Source: JOPF133 sp035505095
Lineage (GTDB): Bacteria; Acidobacteriota; Terriglobia; Bryobacterales; Bryobacteraceae
DNA length: 36,604 nt
Assembly: GCA_035505095.1 (NCBI GenBank)
Contig: DATJRE010000358.1
Coordinates: forward strand, 1 to 36,604
Direction of reading: 5' to 3'
Positions 1-7,988 of this stretch are shown here, in pieces. The notes beneath the pieces are model-generated. The model worked only from the letters and a program-made list of their open reading frames with translations, searched no databases and had not been told where the DNA came from. Each line of letters opens with the position of its first letter. Position 1 is the first letter of the stretch. Position numbers and translations under genes: made by a program.

Positions 1-109
1 ACGGAAAGTCGATGATGTCCGGATCGGAGAAGAGATTATAGAGAAAGGGTTCGATGGCCTCCAGGGAATCCGGCCCGCCCAGTTGAAACAGCACAACCCC
101 CAGCTTCAC
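1..109 (-). CDS. hemH: Ferrochelatase, N-terminal part (cut by window edge)
   Basis: The minus strand from a GTG at 109 reads MKLGVVLFQLGGPDSLEAIE, followed by PFLYNLFSDPDIIDFP. This is the characteristic ferrochelatase N-terminus (LLxLGGPD, then PFLxNLFxDPxII). The enzyme inserts ferrous iron into protoporphyrin IX, the last step of haem b synthesis. Only the first 36 codons are present and the rest lies left of the window. The GTG is the likely start because an in-frame TGA lies two codons upstream at 115-113 and no other start lies between. No clear ribosome binding site is visible. The gene was identified by reading the strand directly, since it is too short to stand out as an open frame. 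Haem supply also fits with cydAB a few kilobases away, although the genes are not in one operon. Confidence 0.9.
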   Translation of the reverse strand, partial: MKLGVVLFQLGGPDSLEAIEPFLYNLFSDPDIIDFP

Positions 110-372
110 AGTTCAGAGTGTACAACAGCGGGCGGGGTGACCCGTGAGGCCGCATCCCACAAGGCGGACAGGTCAGGGTTGACGATGTCGCCTACGATCC
201 TGCCCTTTCGCGCCCAACGGTGGCGAGGCGGACCTGCGCATGCCGGGCTTAGGCGGCTGGAGTACCGGCGGCAGGCGACCGCGCCGGGTGATGACAATCG
301 CCTCGGCGGGTGGTGGGTCAGTTTGAGCGGGCCTCCCGACGCGGCCACGGACGGGAGTCCCGGGCAAGGCAT
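106..372 (-). pseudogene. Decayed Phd/YefM-type antitoxin
   Basis: Three pieces of a prevent-host-death antitoxin can be read in order on the minus strand, each in a different frame. REARSN (near 330) is like the N-terminal helix of such antitoxins. EAIVITRRGR followed by VLQPPKPGM is like the conserved core G-E-x-IVITRxGRPVAxL. KGRIVGDIVNPDLSALWDA is like the C-terminal toxin-wrapping tail. One frame change lies between REARSN and the core, where a TGA follows directly. The other lies at the short A/G run in the GCGAAAGGG sequence. No toxin gene follows; hemH starts directly downstream. The family call comes from motif memory, and sequencing error at the two shift points cannot be excluded. 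The further 177 bases to 549 hold no gene. They contain a short inverted repeat (CGGGTT at 514-519, AACCCG at 528-533) just past the kinase stop, which could be a weak terminator. Confidence 0.5.
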
Positions 373-549
373 TGTGAAGCTTCCGCGGGCGGGCGCTTCG
401 ACAGGGGCTCGATGGTTGCAGTCGCTAGCGTTTTACCCGGGGGGAGTAACCTATGGCGCACGATCCGGCGATGCCCAGACTCAAGCCGACTTATGGGTAC
501 TAATCCTCGGGGTCGGGTTACCCTCGAAACCCGCTCAAGCTTTCTGCGA

Positions 550-1101
550 TTAAGCGAGGTCTAAAATCCACTCTGCGACATCTGCCAGAGGCACACTAGG
601 TCTTATTGTCCTGAGCGGTACACCCAGATGGCGGCTGATCGCTCGCGCGCGCGCAGCCTCTCTTCGTTGAAAGCGATCAACGAAGACTTCGTCAAGGCCC
701 GTGCCGTCCCTACCAACCAGGCGCTTCAGGATTGTCGAAGGATCATCTACGACTATTAGCAACGCCGATGCCCTCAACGCATTGAATAATGCAACTGGAA
801 TAGCTTCAATGCGGCGATGCGGAGTCAATAAACAGAAGTGGCCATCCAGTATAATGCGTACACCCCTATGCTGCCTTCGATACTCCCGCAGGGCCGCTTG
901 AATATATGCCTGATTTTCTTGGGGATCTATGACTGCATATTGGCTTGGTCTTACGAGACCTGCCATCTGAAGCAGAGACCCTGCCGAAACGTGAACTGCA
1001 TGAATCTGGTCAGCCAGAGCTTGGCAGAGAGTCGTCTTGCCCACGCCATGTACACCCCCGCAGAACACCAAGTCCTTTACGGCCTCGCTGGTCTGGAGCA
1101 T
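550..1101 (-). CDS. Small P-loop nucleotide or nucleoside kinase-like protein
   Basis: This 183-residue protein has a Walker A motif at about residues 16-24 (GVHGVGKTT). A Walker B-like strand with IILDGHF lies around residues 83-88, and a later arginine-rich stretch resembles a kinase lid (RFQRREAARARA). The size and order are like archaeal-type adenylate kinases and related AAA_33-type P-loop kinases that phosphorylate small molecules. The substrate cannot be told from sequence. It is the third gene of a minus-strand operon and starts 5 bases after the GNAT-ASCH stop, so it is almost certainly co-transcribed. Next to a dCTP deaminase-type protein, a nucleotide or nucleoside substrate is the natural guess, but this is inference from context. 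An RNA or polynucleotide 5'-kinase role is an alternative. Confidence 0.75.
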   Translation of the reverse strand: MLQTSEAVKDLVFCGGVHGVGKTTLCQALADQIHAVHVSAGSLLQMAGLVRPSQYAVIDPQENQAYIQAALREYRRQHRGVRIILDGHFCLLTPHRRIEAIPVALFNALRASALLIVVDDPSTILKRLVGRDGTGLDEVFVDRFQRREAARARAISRHLGVPLRTIRPSVPLADVAEWILDLA

Positions 1102-1106
1102 CGGAA

Positions 1107-2138
1107 TTAACGTGTACTGGGCAAGGCCAGCGGCCCCGTGCAGAGATCGTGTGCGACAGAAAGCAGAGAATGGAAATTGTCTTTTTCGTGGACGCTCCTA
1201 TACGATTGAGGGGGCAAAAAGCGGCCTTCATTCAACGCACGGATCTCGGACAAGGGTAGTGGTCGTTCGTACCGCATCACTTGACCCAACTCGATAGCTG
1301 CGAGCTTCGATGTGCCCCGCGCATAGTCATCGAACTCGGTGCGGGAGCATCTCAGTTGAGCGCGATAGGTCGACCAAATCTCTTCTGGGTGTCTTGTAAT
1401 GACAGAAAGAACAGTAGCCTCGCCGAGAAGACAACGGTCTGGAGCCGAAGAATAAATGCATAAGCGTTGGTCTATCCACCGGTTAGAGAAGGAACGCCGC
1501 AGCTCCACCCTCTTATCGCCGGCAAGAATCGCCCGCGCAAACTTCGGCTTTATGCTCATAAGCAGCCGGGGCACATCCACGTACCCGATGGTGCCTAGGA
1601 ATTTAGCGATGGCCGGAAGCTGATCTTCCGCGTGTTTCCAGAACGTCGAGAATGGAGCCGAGCAAGAGAGCTCGCGATCAAATAGTCGATATTGTTGATT
1701 CGCGACAATTGATTCCGCGAATCCAAACGAGCGAAAAAAATCTTCCTTCTCTAGCCATAAGCTTTCTGGAAGCGTGAAATGTACTTCATTTGCGAGTGAA
1801 CGGATTTCATGGGCGAGCAGGCAGAAAAGCAAAGTCCCGAGATTCTTGTTCTGAAAACCTCGGTCTATTCGCACGTGGCAAAGCTTTGATGACTCACCGC
1901 GTTTTACTACCACTGAAGCGATCGGCTTTTCACCATCGGCGAGCAAAAAGGCCCGTCGATTCGCGCCGCCTAGTTGCGGCACAACCTTACGATTCAGCCA
2001 AGCTTCAATGGCTGGATACATCTCCTCATTCTGCAGAACAAACTCAGTAAATGTACGCCAGCGGTCGCTTTGGGTTTTCGCGTCAGCCTGCGTTAGCCTA
2101 TGGACGGCGATTTGTGAGCAAACGTCTTTTTCAATCAC
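1107..2138 (-). CDS. GNAT acetyltransferase fused to an ASCH (PUA-like) domain
   Basis: This 343-residue protein has two parts. Residues 12-155 are a GNAT fold, with the acetyl-CoA-binding motif A at about 89-105 (VRIDRGFQNKNLGTLLF) and a typical FFRSFGF end. Residues 191-310 begin LLMSIKPKFARAILAGDKRVELRR, split here as LLMSIKPKFARAILAG then DKRVELRR. This is the K-x-x-E-x-R signature of ASCH domains, with K209, E212 and R214. ASCH domains bind RNA or nucleotides, and one member (E. coli YqfB) removes acetyl groups from N4-acetylcytidine. A GNAT joined to an ASCH domain therefore suggests acetylation, or its reversal, on a nucleobase or RNA; this is inference. The GTG start at 2138 overlaps the stop of the deaminase gene by four bases (GTGA), which indicates coupled translation. 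The kinase gene follows after 5 bases. Confidence 0.8.
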   Translation of the reverse strand: MIEKDVCSQIAVHRLTQADAKTQSDRWRTFTEFVLQNEEMYPAIEAWLNRKVVPQLGGANRRAFLLADGEKPIASVVVKRGESSKLCHVRIDRGFQNKNLGTLLFCLLAHEIRSLANEVHFTLPESLWLEKEDFFRSFGFAESIVANQQYRLFDRELSCSAPFSTFWKHAEDQLPAIAKFLGTIGYVDVPRLLMSIKPKFARAILAGDKRVELRRSFSNRWIDQRLCIYSSAPDRCLLGEATVLSVITRHPEEIWSTYRAQLRCSRTEFDDYARGTSKLAAIELGQVMRYERPLPLSEIRALNEGRFLPPQSYRSVHEKDNFHSLLSVAHDLCTGPLALPSTR

Positions 2139-3349
2139 TTATTACCTGCCTCAGAAGGGACGACACTACAGTCCTCCGTTATAGTCAGTTTTTCGGGCCA
2201 CTCGCCAAAATAGCCCGAGAGCTTAAGTTCCTGTTCGTTATATTCATTTTGTTGAGGCGCAGCCTCGTCAGATTGGATCGCGTCCTCGGACATTCGGTAA
2301 AATGTCAACCGCGCCAGTCTTTCGCGATGGATTAAACTTACATCGAGGTCATGACCACGGACCTCAAAAATCAGTGGCGTTCCCGGCTTACCGTCTGCGC
2401 GCTTAAACCCAAAGAATGGATGAACAAACCCCGCGTAGTGAATTCGCATTTCGCCGATCGTCTCGTCAATGGCCCTGCAGTACGCCGCCACTCCTAGCGG
2501 GAGGCGAAGTCGCTCTCGCGACCGGAGGATGTAAAACGACTTCTGATTTAGCTGGAGACGCTGGTATTTATCCGCGTTCTTGAATTTCCAGAAAGGCCAC
2601 GGCTGGGGCCTTTCGTTTGGCGGTTTCTTCCAGAGATCGATCGCTGTAGCGGCCTTGGGGGGCGAAGCCTCCAACGCCGCAACTTGTAGCGTTGCTATTA
2701 TTGAGGAGTCGAGGTCAACCGAAAGGGTGTCATCTACGCGCGCTCGCCCATCGCAGTCGGGATGGTACAGAACCGTATTCCACAACTCGCGACTGTGAAT
2801 CTCGCAAGCGATTGGATCGCCATAAAAAAGCCGTAGCTGGGATAGGGACGTCCCCACCTTTACACGAACATGGAATGTCATCGGGGTGATCTCGATGAAC
2901 ATATCGCCGCTGCTTTGTGCTAGCTCGTCTGGGCTAAAGCCTTCGTATCGGGAAGTACCATCTACTACCAGCCTCGCCAATACGTCTAGCCTGCCGACGC
3001 TGCTCTTTGCCGTAGCTTCACCATAGATTCCGCTATCACGTAAAGGGCCAAGCCTCTCCCGAATCCGGAACAGGTACGTTTTTCGCGGTTCGAGAACATA
3101 CGCTCCATCTACAGGCGCCAATTTGGTCGCAAGTTCATGCTGTTCAACAAAATGCAGATAGCTGCGCCCCGACGGCTTGATGGAGCCTCGCGGCAGAACC
3201 CACGCTTGCTCCTCGAGGTGAAGGTCGATTGACGAATGGTCAACGGATTGCTTGGGCTGTGTTTGCGTCAAGTACCCTTGCTGGCACAGCTCAATGACCT
3301 GCCGACGAGAGAGTACCCCCGGAATCCAGTCTGACCATGGTAAGCGCAT
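2135..3349 (-). CDS. Two-domain dCTP deaminase-family protein
   Basis: The 404-residue protein matches the double-domain 2'-deoxycytidine 5'-triphosphate deaminase family (PF06559 type), not the short E. coli Dcd. The first domain carries AKSSVGRLD at 114-122, equivalent to the R-S-S-x-x-R active-site motif, and a glutamate in FIEITPMTF (E153) at the place of the catalytic Glu138 of E. coli Dcd. The second domain carries GEMRIHYAGFVHPFFGF (299-315) and a matching IFEVRG (E329) but no second KSS motif. The expected reaction is dCTP to dUTP plus ammonia. The ATG at 3349 is preferred over an in-frame extension to 3511 because the protein then begins MRLPWSDWIPG, close to the family N-terminus, and the extension has no family character. 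It is the first gene of the three-gene operon. Active deamination is likely but unproven, and the C-terminal 50 residues are unlike the core family. Confidence 0.85.
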   Translation of the reverse strand: MRLPWSDWIPGVLSRRQVIELCQQGYLTQTQPKQSVDHSSIDLHLEEQAWVLPRGSIKPSGRSYLHFVEQHELATKLAPVDGAYVLEPRKTYLFRIRERLGPLRDSGIYGEATAKSSVGRLDVLARLVVDGTSRYEGFSPDELAQSSGDMFIEITPMTFHVRVKVGTSLSQLRLFYGDPIACEIHSRELWNTVLYHPDCDGRARVDDTLSVDLDSSIIATLQVAALEASPPKAATAIDLWKKPPNERPQPWPFWKFKNADKYQRLQLNQKSFYILRSRERLRLPLGVAAYCRAIDETIGEMRIHYAGFVHPFFGFKRADGKPGTPLIFEVRGHDLDVSLIHRERLARLTFYRMSEDAIQSDEAAPQQNEYNEQELKLSGYFGEWPEKLTITEDCSVVPSEAGNK

Positions 3350-3635
3350 GTTGTGCCTGGGCGAAAATACGGCGAATCCCAAGATAACACTTTTCACGCG
3401 CGTCGTGTATATGCGCGATTTTGTCAAGGGCGTGGCAGAGAACCGGGGGCAGAACCTGTTCTTGCTCGGACATGTCGGTGACCGGCAGACGGAAATTGGT
3501 TGGGTATGCAAGCTGCGCCTTTAACATTGTTGTGAAGACTAGAGATCGGGCTTGAGGCGGAGCCTGGTTATCAGACCTGTTGCGGCTCCTGTTTTGGTAG
3601 GCAATTTGAAAGGGGCTGTCGAACTGCGGTCCTTT

Positions 3636-4403
3636 GTGATTGAAGATAATGGCTATAATCTGTTCAAGAGTGGAAACCCGCATTTACGACAGGTTCGTGG
3701 AAGTAGCCTGTTCTCCGAGATTGCTGGTGAACGCGCGGATCTCCAAAGAGACGCTCTAGGATTCCTTCCCCGGTCTGCTTACCGTGAAGCTGCAGCGCAG
3801 GGAAAACTATATGTGGCGACAGTGGGCGATGGGCGATCAGAGCGCTATGCGGGTCATTTGCTCTTTGGTGGCAAGTTTCCCCACCTGAAGATCTTTCAGG
3901 TTTACGTTGAGCCCGCGCTACGTGGAAGGCACATCGGGCGGTCCCTGGTGGAGAAGCTTGCGGTCTATGCCGAGCAGCAATCCTACCTCACGATATCCGC
4001 CAGAGTTGCGACCGACCTGGCAGCAAACACGTTTTGGGAAAGCCTGCATTTCGTCGCCGTCCGAATAGAGGAAGGCGGCCTCACGACCGGCCGACGGATA
4101 AACATTCGAGTAAGAGAACTCGAAACCCCAACGCTATTTACGGGCGCGAATGACTCAACATCCACAGCTTTGTTGTTGCCGAAGCCGGAGCAGCCAGTGT
4201 ATGTCCTTGACGTCAACGTGTTTCTGGATATTGTCAAGGACCGCCAACGCCCCGGTGCCAGGGCACCAGCCAATTGGCGCCGGCGGTCTTATCGAAGAGT
4301 GTGCCGCGGACCGGAAACCCGGCGCCGGCAAGGTGCCTCCGTGGCCGGGACCACTAGGCGAAGCGAAGCGGGCAGGACACCATTCGGAAACTGCGTCAGC
4401 TAA
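3636..4403 (+). CDS. GNAT acetyltransferase with truncated PIN domain
   Basis: The first 170 residues or so are a GNAT enzyme. DALGFLPRSAYREA is followed by YAGHLLFGG, then FQVYVEPALRGRHIGRSLVE as the acetyl-CoA-binding motif, then ANTFWESLHF. After a linker comes VYVLDVNVFLDIVKDRQRPGAR, the first strand of a PIN ribonuclease with its acidic residue at about 192. GNAT-PIN fusions of this kind are known. Here the similarity ends near 4260: the remaining frame is Arg-rich and low in complexity (WRRRSYRR), and none of the other frames restores a PIN domain. The gene thus looks like an acetyltransferase that has lost its nuclease half, by deletion or insertion joining. The start is uncertain. GTG 3636 is used here; an open frame extends to 3552 without family character, and a TATAAT sequence at 3654-3659 is not sensibly placed. 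It is divergent from the deaminase operon and probably belongs to the same module. Confidence 0.6.
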   Translation: MIEDNGYNLFKSGNPHLRQVRGSSLFSEIAGERADLQRDALGFLPRSAYREAAAQGKLYVATVGDGRSERYAGHLLFGGKFPHLKIFQVYVEPALRGRHIGRSLVEKLAVYAEQQSYLTISARVATDLAANTFWESLHFVAVRIEEGGLTTGRRINIRVRELETPTLFTGANDSTSTALLLPKPEQPVYVLDVNVFLDIVKDRQRPGARAPANWRRRSYRRVCRGPETRRRQGASVAGTTRRSEAGRTPFGNCVS

Positions 4404-4422
4404 TGGGCGCCTCGAAGGAAAC

Positions 4423-4734
4423 TCAGCGCCTCCGACGCGTGCCGCGGCGGTAAATAATGACCAGAACTCCGACAAACCCAGTAGGCAGAGCCAGAACCGC
4501 AATTACCACTCCTCCAGGCAAGGGCGGTATTTGATCGGTACCGAGACCTCCGGCGAGGTGTGCCTCGGCCAACTTTTTGGTCGGCCAGACTGACCGGTAC
4601 ACCACTCTGGTCGTGCAGAACAGTAGGAGTACCCATAGCAACGCGGTCAGACATCCCTTCTGTAGAGTGTCGATACCCAAAATTACTGTAGCTCGCTCCG
4701 GTGAGATGCTATCTGGAAAGGATCTGCTTCCCAA
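4423..4734 (-). CDS. Possible small membrane protein
   Basis: A 103-residue minus-strand frame has two convincing hydrophobic stretches, CLTALLWVLLLFCTTRVVY and VVIAVLALPTGFVGVLVIIY, separated by a polar loop, with a basic C-terminus (YRRGTRRRR). That pattern resembles a small integral membrane protein and is better than chance for a shadow frame. The true start is unclear. TTG near 4680, just before GIDTLQKG, would give a shorter product of about 85 residues. No family is recognised. It lies 155 bases downstream of cydB on the same strand, but it is not an obvious CydX (too long, and no CydX motif). The stretch from 4404 to 4889 otherwise holds nothing I can support. Confidence 0.35.
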   Translation of the reverse strand: MGSRSFPDSISPERATVILGIDTLQKGCLTALLWVLLLFCTTRVVYRSVWPTKKLAEAHLAGGLGTDQIPPLPGGVVIAVLALPTGFVGVLVIIYRRGTRRRR

Positions 4735-4889
4735 GAGGCAAGACGCCTGGGAGCCACGAACTGGCTGTGCCGTTGCGAGAGGGATTGCCTTGCGCGTTTA
4801 CCCATAAGCCCGTCGCCACTTGGACGATACGTGATAATATCTGCTCGACTGGACCATCCGAGTAAATGTTGCCCATCCACGCCGGTCAC

Positions 4890-5936
4890 TTAGTAACCGT
4901 GCCCACCCAACTTAGCGGCGATCTTACCACGGAACATACGGTAGACGAACACAAAGTATCCCACTGCGAAAGCCATTCCAAAGCTCCACCAGATCAGGCC
5001 GATCTGGAGCGAATGCTCGCCTGAGTGCGCGTTGAAGACGGTGATATTCAGCGACGGATCGGTGGCGGAGAGCAGCAGATTGGGATACACCGCCGCCGCG
5101 GCGCCCACCAGCATCAGGGCGATGTAGGCGCAGGAGCACAGGAACGCGCCCAGCTCATTGCCCGCCCGGCCGGTGCGCCAGATGCCGATGAGCGAAGCGG
5201 CTACCAGCGCGGGAATCAGGTAGAGCACCGGGAGATGCTGGTAATTCTGCAGCAGGCTGGGACGGATGGCCAGGGTGGCGGCCAGGCTGAGCGCCGTTAC
5301 CACCACCAGAGCGGGAAGCAGCAGCGACGCGGCGCGGCGGGCGCGGCGGTTGATATCGCCGCCGGTCTTGAGCGCGGCGTAGTTGGCTCCGTGTAATGCC
5401 AGCGCCACGACGGCTACCACGCCGGCGATCACGGTGTACCAATCCAGAATGCCGGGATTGGGACCGACGTTCCAGTTAGTCCACAGGGGCAGGAAAAAGT
5501 AACCATCGGGCTGCAAGGGGACGCCGCGGATTACGTTGCCGAGAGCGGCGCCGTAAAAGACCGTGAGCAGCAGGCTGGAAATCCCGAAGCAGCCGTTGAA
5601 CAGGCCGCGCCAGACCGGCGTATCCAGGTGCATGCGCAGCTCGATCCCGATTCCGCGCAGGATCAGCAGCCACAACACGATCATCAGGGGAAGATAGAAT
5701 CCGCTGAAGCCCGAGGCATACAGCAATGGAAAGGCGAAGTACAGCGTACCGCCGCCCGCCAGCAGCCAGACTTCATTGCCATCCCAAACCGGACCGATGG
5801 TGCGGATGAGCAGCGTGCGTTCCTCGTCGGTGCGCGCCAGGAAGAGGTGAAGGATGCCTACGCCGAGGTCGAATCCATCCAGAACCACATACGCCGCGAG
5901 CATGATCGCGACCAGCAGGAACCAGGTCAGCAGCAT
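4890..5936 (-). CDS. cydB: Cytochrome bd-type ubiquinol oxidase subunit II
   Basis: This 348-residue, strongly hydrophobic protein opens with LLTWFLLVAIMLAAYVVLDG, then FDLGVGILHLF, and continues with RTIGPVWDGNEVWLLAGGG. These are hallmark CydB sequences. It has about eight membrane helices and ends with a short basic tail (RMFRGKIAAKLGGHGY). CydB forms the heterodimer with CydA that oxidises quinol and reduces oxygen to water without pumping protons; CydB itself plays a structural role. The start ATG lies 27 bases after the cydA stop, so the pair is one operon. The length is within the family range (E. coli CydB has 379 residues). No cydX or cydDC genes are seen next to it. Confidence 0.95.
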   Translation of the reverse strand: MLLTWFLLVAIMLAAYVVLDGFDLGVGILHLFLARTDEERTLLIRTIGPVWDGNEVWLLAGGGTLYFAFPLLYASGFSGFYLPLMIVLWLLILRGIGIELRMHLDTPVWRGLFNGCFGISSLLLTVFYGAALGNVIRGVPLQPDGYFFLPLWTNWNVGPNPGILDWYTVIAGVVAVVALALHGANYAALKTGGDINRRARRAASLLLPALVVVTALSLAATLAIRPSLLQNYQHLPVLYLIPALVAASLIGIWRTGRAGNELGAFLCSCAYIALMLVGAAAAVYPNLLLSATDPSLNITVFNAHSGEHSLQIGLIWWSFGMAFAVGYFVFVYRMFRGKIAAKLGGHGY

Positions 5937-5963
5937 GATATTTTTCCCTCTATGTTTTCCCTT

Positions 5964-7328
5964 TCAGGCCATCGTCACCGGGGTTCCCGAGGCGATGTCG
6001 GCAGGCTTTTCCTCCACCGGCCCGTGGGCGATGGTGCGCGACACCAGGAACAGGAACAGGATGGCCAGAATGGCATACAGCCCCATGAACCCCAGCAGGG
6101 TGAACAGGCCGTTGCCGGCGTTGACATAGTGCGAATCGCCGTCGGCAGTGCGCATCAGGCCATAAACCAGCCACGGCTGCCGGCCGGTCTCGGCGGTCAT
6201 CCATCCGGCGGTGTTGGCAATGTAGGGCAGGGGCACGCACAGCAGCAGAATCCAGAGCATCCAGCGGGTGCGGTAGAGCGCGCCGCGCCACAGCAGGAAG
6301 AGGGCGCCGGCCATGACCGCGACGAAGATGGTGCCCAGCCCGGCCATGATGTGATAGCTGTAATAGAGCAGCGGGATGTTGGTGGGCCAGTCCTCTTTGG
6401 GAAACGCGTTCAGGCCGCGGACGCGGGCTGTGGTGGTGCCGTAGATCAGGAAGCTGAGGACGTTGTTGGCGACCAGCGGATTATCGATGCGCTCGTTGAC
6501 GGCATCCGGCTGGCCGATAATGACGATGGGCGCGCCGGCCTGAGTCTTGAAGAGGCCTTCCATGGCAGCCGTGCTGGCAGGCTGGTTCGCGGCCATGAAT
6601 TTGCCGTGGAGGTCGCCGGTGGGGAAGATCTGCACTACGCAAGCCGCGGCGCCCACGACGACCGCGATGCGCAGAAAGACGCGCGCCTCCTCGGCGAAGC
6701 GATCCTCCAGCAGGTAATAGGCGCCCACCGCTGCCATGGCGAAAGCGCCCGTGATCAGAGCGCCGCACATGTTATGGGAATACTGAATCCACGCCCAGGG
6801 GTTCATCAGGAGGCCCCAGAAACTGGTGACCTGGAATTCACCCGTGGCGGAGCGCTGGAAGGCCACCGGATGTTGCATCCAGGCGTCCGTCACGATGATG
6901 AAGAAGCCGGACATCCAGGAGCCGAAGAACACCGCGAAGGCGGCCCACCAGTGCCCCACCCGGCCCAACTTGCCTTCGCCGTAGAGGAACAACCCGAGGA
7001 AGGCGGATTCCAAAAAGAACGAGAACACGCCCTCCATCACCAGCGGCTGGCCGATGACGCCGCCGCTGACGCGGGCGAACTGGGCCCAGTTGGTGCCGAA
7101 CTGGAATTCCATGGGGATGCCGGTGACCACGCCGAGCACAAAATTGATGCCGAACACCTTGGCCCAAAAGTGCGCCGAGCGGTTGTAGAGCGGGTTGCCG
7201 GTGCGGAGATGGAGCGTTTTGAGGATCACGATGAGCGGTGCCAGGCCCATGGTGAGCTGCGGAAACAGGTAGTGGAAAGTGACGGTGAAGGCGAAATGGA
7301 GCCGGTGAAGTAACAGTGCGTCGTCCAC
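5964..7328 (-). CDS. cydA: Cytochrome bd-type ubiquinol oxidase subunit I
   Basis: The 454-residue protein carries the haem b595 ligand region HFAFTVTFHYLFPQLTMG with His19. It also has FGTNWAQFARVSGGVIGQPL, then HNMCGALITGAF around the haem b558 histidine, and GWMTAETGRQPW, the conserved GRQPW quinol-site signature. CydA is the catalytic subunit of cytochrome bd, carrying haems b558, b595 and d in the membrane. The protein is about 70 residues shorter than E. coli CydA because the loop after the GDLHGKFMAANQPA segment is short. It therefore belongs to the short Q-loop type, which includes the cyanide-insensitive oxidases. The start is a GTG at 7328. It is the first gene of cydAB and probably serves respiration at low oxygen. 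No regulator gene lies beside it. Confidence 0.95.
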   Translation of the reverse strand: MDDALLLHRLHFAFTVTFHYLFPQLTMGLAPLIVILKTLHLRTGNPLYNRSAHFWAKVFGINFVLGVVTGIPMEFQFGTNWAQFARVSGGVIGQPLVMEGVFSFFLESAFLGLFLYGEGKLGRVGHWWAAFAVFFGSWMSGFFIIVTDAWMQHPVAFQRSATGEFQVTSFWGLLMNPWAWIQYSHNMCGALITGAFAMAAVGAYYLLEDRFAEEARVFLRIAVVVGAAACVVQIFPTGDLHGKFMAANQPASTAAMEGLFKTQAGAPIVIIGQPDAVNERIDNPLVANNVLSFLIYGTTTARVRGLNAFPKEDWPTNIPLLYYSYHIMAGLGTIFVAVMAGALFLLWRGALYRTRWMLWILLLCVPLPYIANTAGWMTAETGRQPWLVYGLMRTADGDSHYVNAGNGLFTLLGFMGLYAILAILFLFLVSRTIAHGPVEEKPADIASGTPVTMA

Positions 7329-7988
7329 GATGGTCCGTATCCTATTCTCGCGACGGTTGTTCTCGCGACCCTTGCCGGTGGGTACGCGGTCGCGCGGTCA
7401 GGTTTCCGAAATTACAGTCAAGGATGCCCAGTGCGCTGCCAGGGGTGGCATCTTCGGATATTTGATAATCGGATCTATTCAACCTATATTCTCACATTCT
7501 AGCTCATCTTTCAGCAGCGGTCGCAACGCGGCGGCGGTTTTTTGGCGTGGGAAAAGACGATGGGCCGCGGGCGTGCGGGCCGCCGGTATGTCAGCGCACA
7601 CAGGGGCGGCCGTTGGAGCGCGGACCGCGCGGGGACCAAGCGGGGACCCCACGCATCCGGCATTGGGCGCGAGACGCGGGTGGGCCCGGTGGATCGGCGG
7701 TGGCGATCCCGGTCGCGCGTGCGACGCGCACTTCGGCTGTGGGGCAGTCGCGCCCCGCGTAGGCCGCGTGGACGGCCGGGCGAACCGGGCCGCGAGCGGA
7801 CGGCGCTCGTCCCGGCCCGTGGCGCGTACGGTCCCGCGTCCGCCGCGGACATCCCTGCCGTGGGCGCCGGCCATCGCGCGTTTGACCGCCCCTCGGCCTT
7901 CCGTCGATAATGGGGGCAGGCGTTGGAGTTCGCCGCAATCGCCCCTCGGGGCAGATGACTCCTACCGAGAGAATTGGTGGTGAGCACG
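7329..7988. other. Non-coding gap between cydA and the dynamin-like gene
   Basis: This 660-base gap separates two divergent transcription units. The part near cydA (7440-7500) is AT-richer and would hold the cydAB promoter. It includes a weak dyad, TTGA at 7462-7465 facing TCAA at 7479-7482, that could be a regulator site, but it fits neither the FNR spacing nor the Rrf2 pattern well. From 7500 to 7960 the sequence is extremely GC-rich, with open frames in nearly every direction. All of them are Arg/Pro/Gly/Ala-rich without protein-like composition, so I do not call any as a gene. Confidence 0.5.

Noticed and set aside
83..553. 156-residue plus-strand frame at the left edge
   Set aside because: It has no recognisable motif, its composition is Gly/Arg-rich, and it runs antisense to hemH and the antitoxin remnants.
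3291..3527. Small minus-strand frame overlapping the deaminase start
   Set aside because: The 78-residue product (VLCHALDKIAHIHDAREKCY) looks partly protein-like, but it has no ribosome binding site and overlaps the deaminase gene by 59 bases in another frame.
5628..7313. 561-residue plus-strand frame over cydAB
   Set aside because: It is the antisense shadow of cydA and cydB: rich in Gln, Gly and His, with no membrane segments or motifs.
7462..7482. FNR-type site upstream of cydAB
   Set aside because: TTGA and TCAA are present but the spacing of 13 bases does not fit the FNR consensus.
7479..7987. Several overlapping Arg/Pro-rich frames in the GC-rich gap
   Set aside because: They occur in most frames at once, which is expected by chance in very GC-rich DNA, and none has a motif or ribosome binding site.
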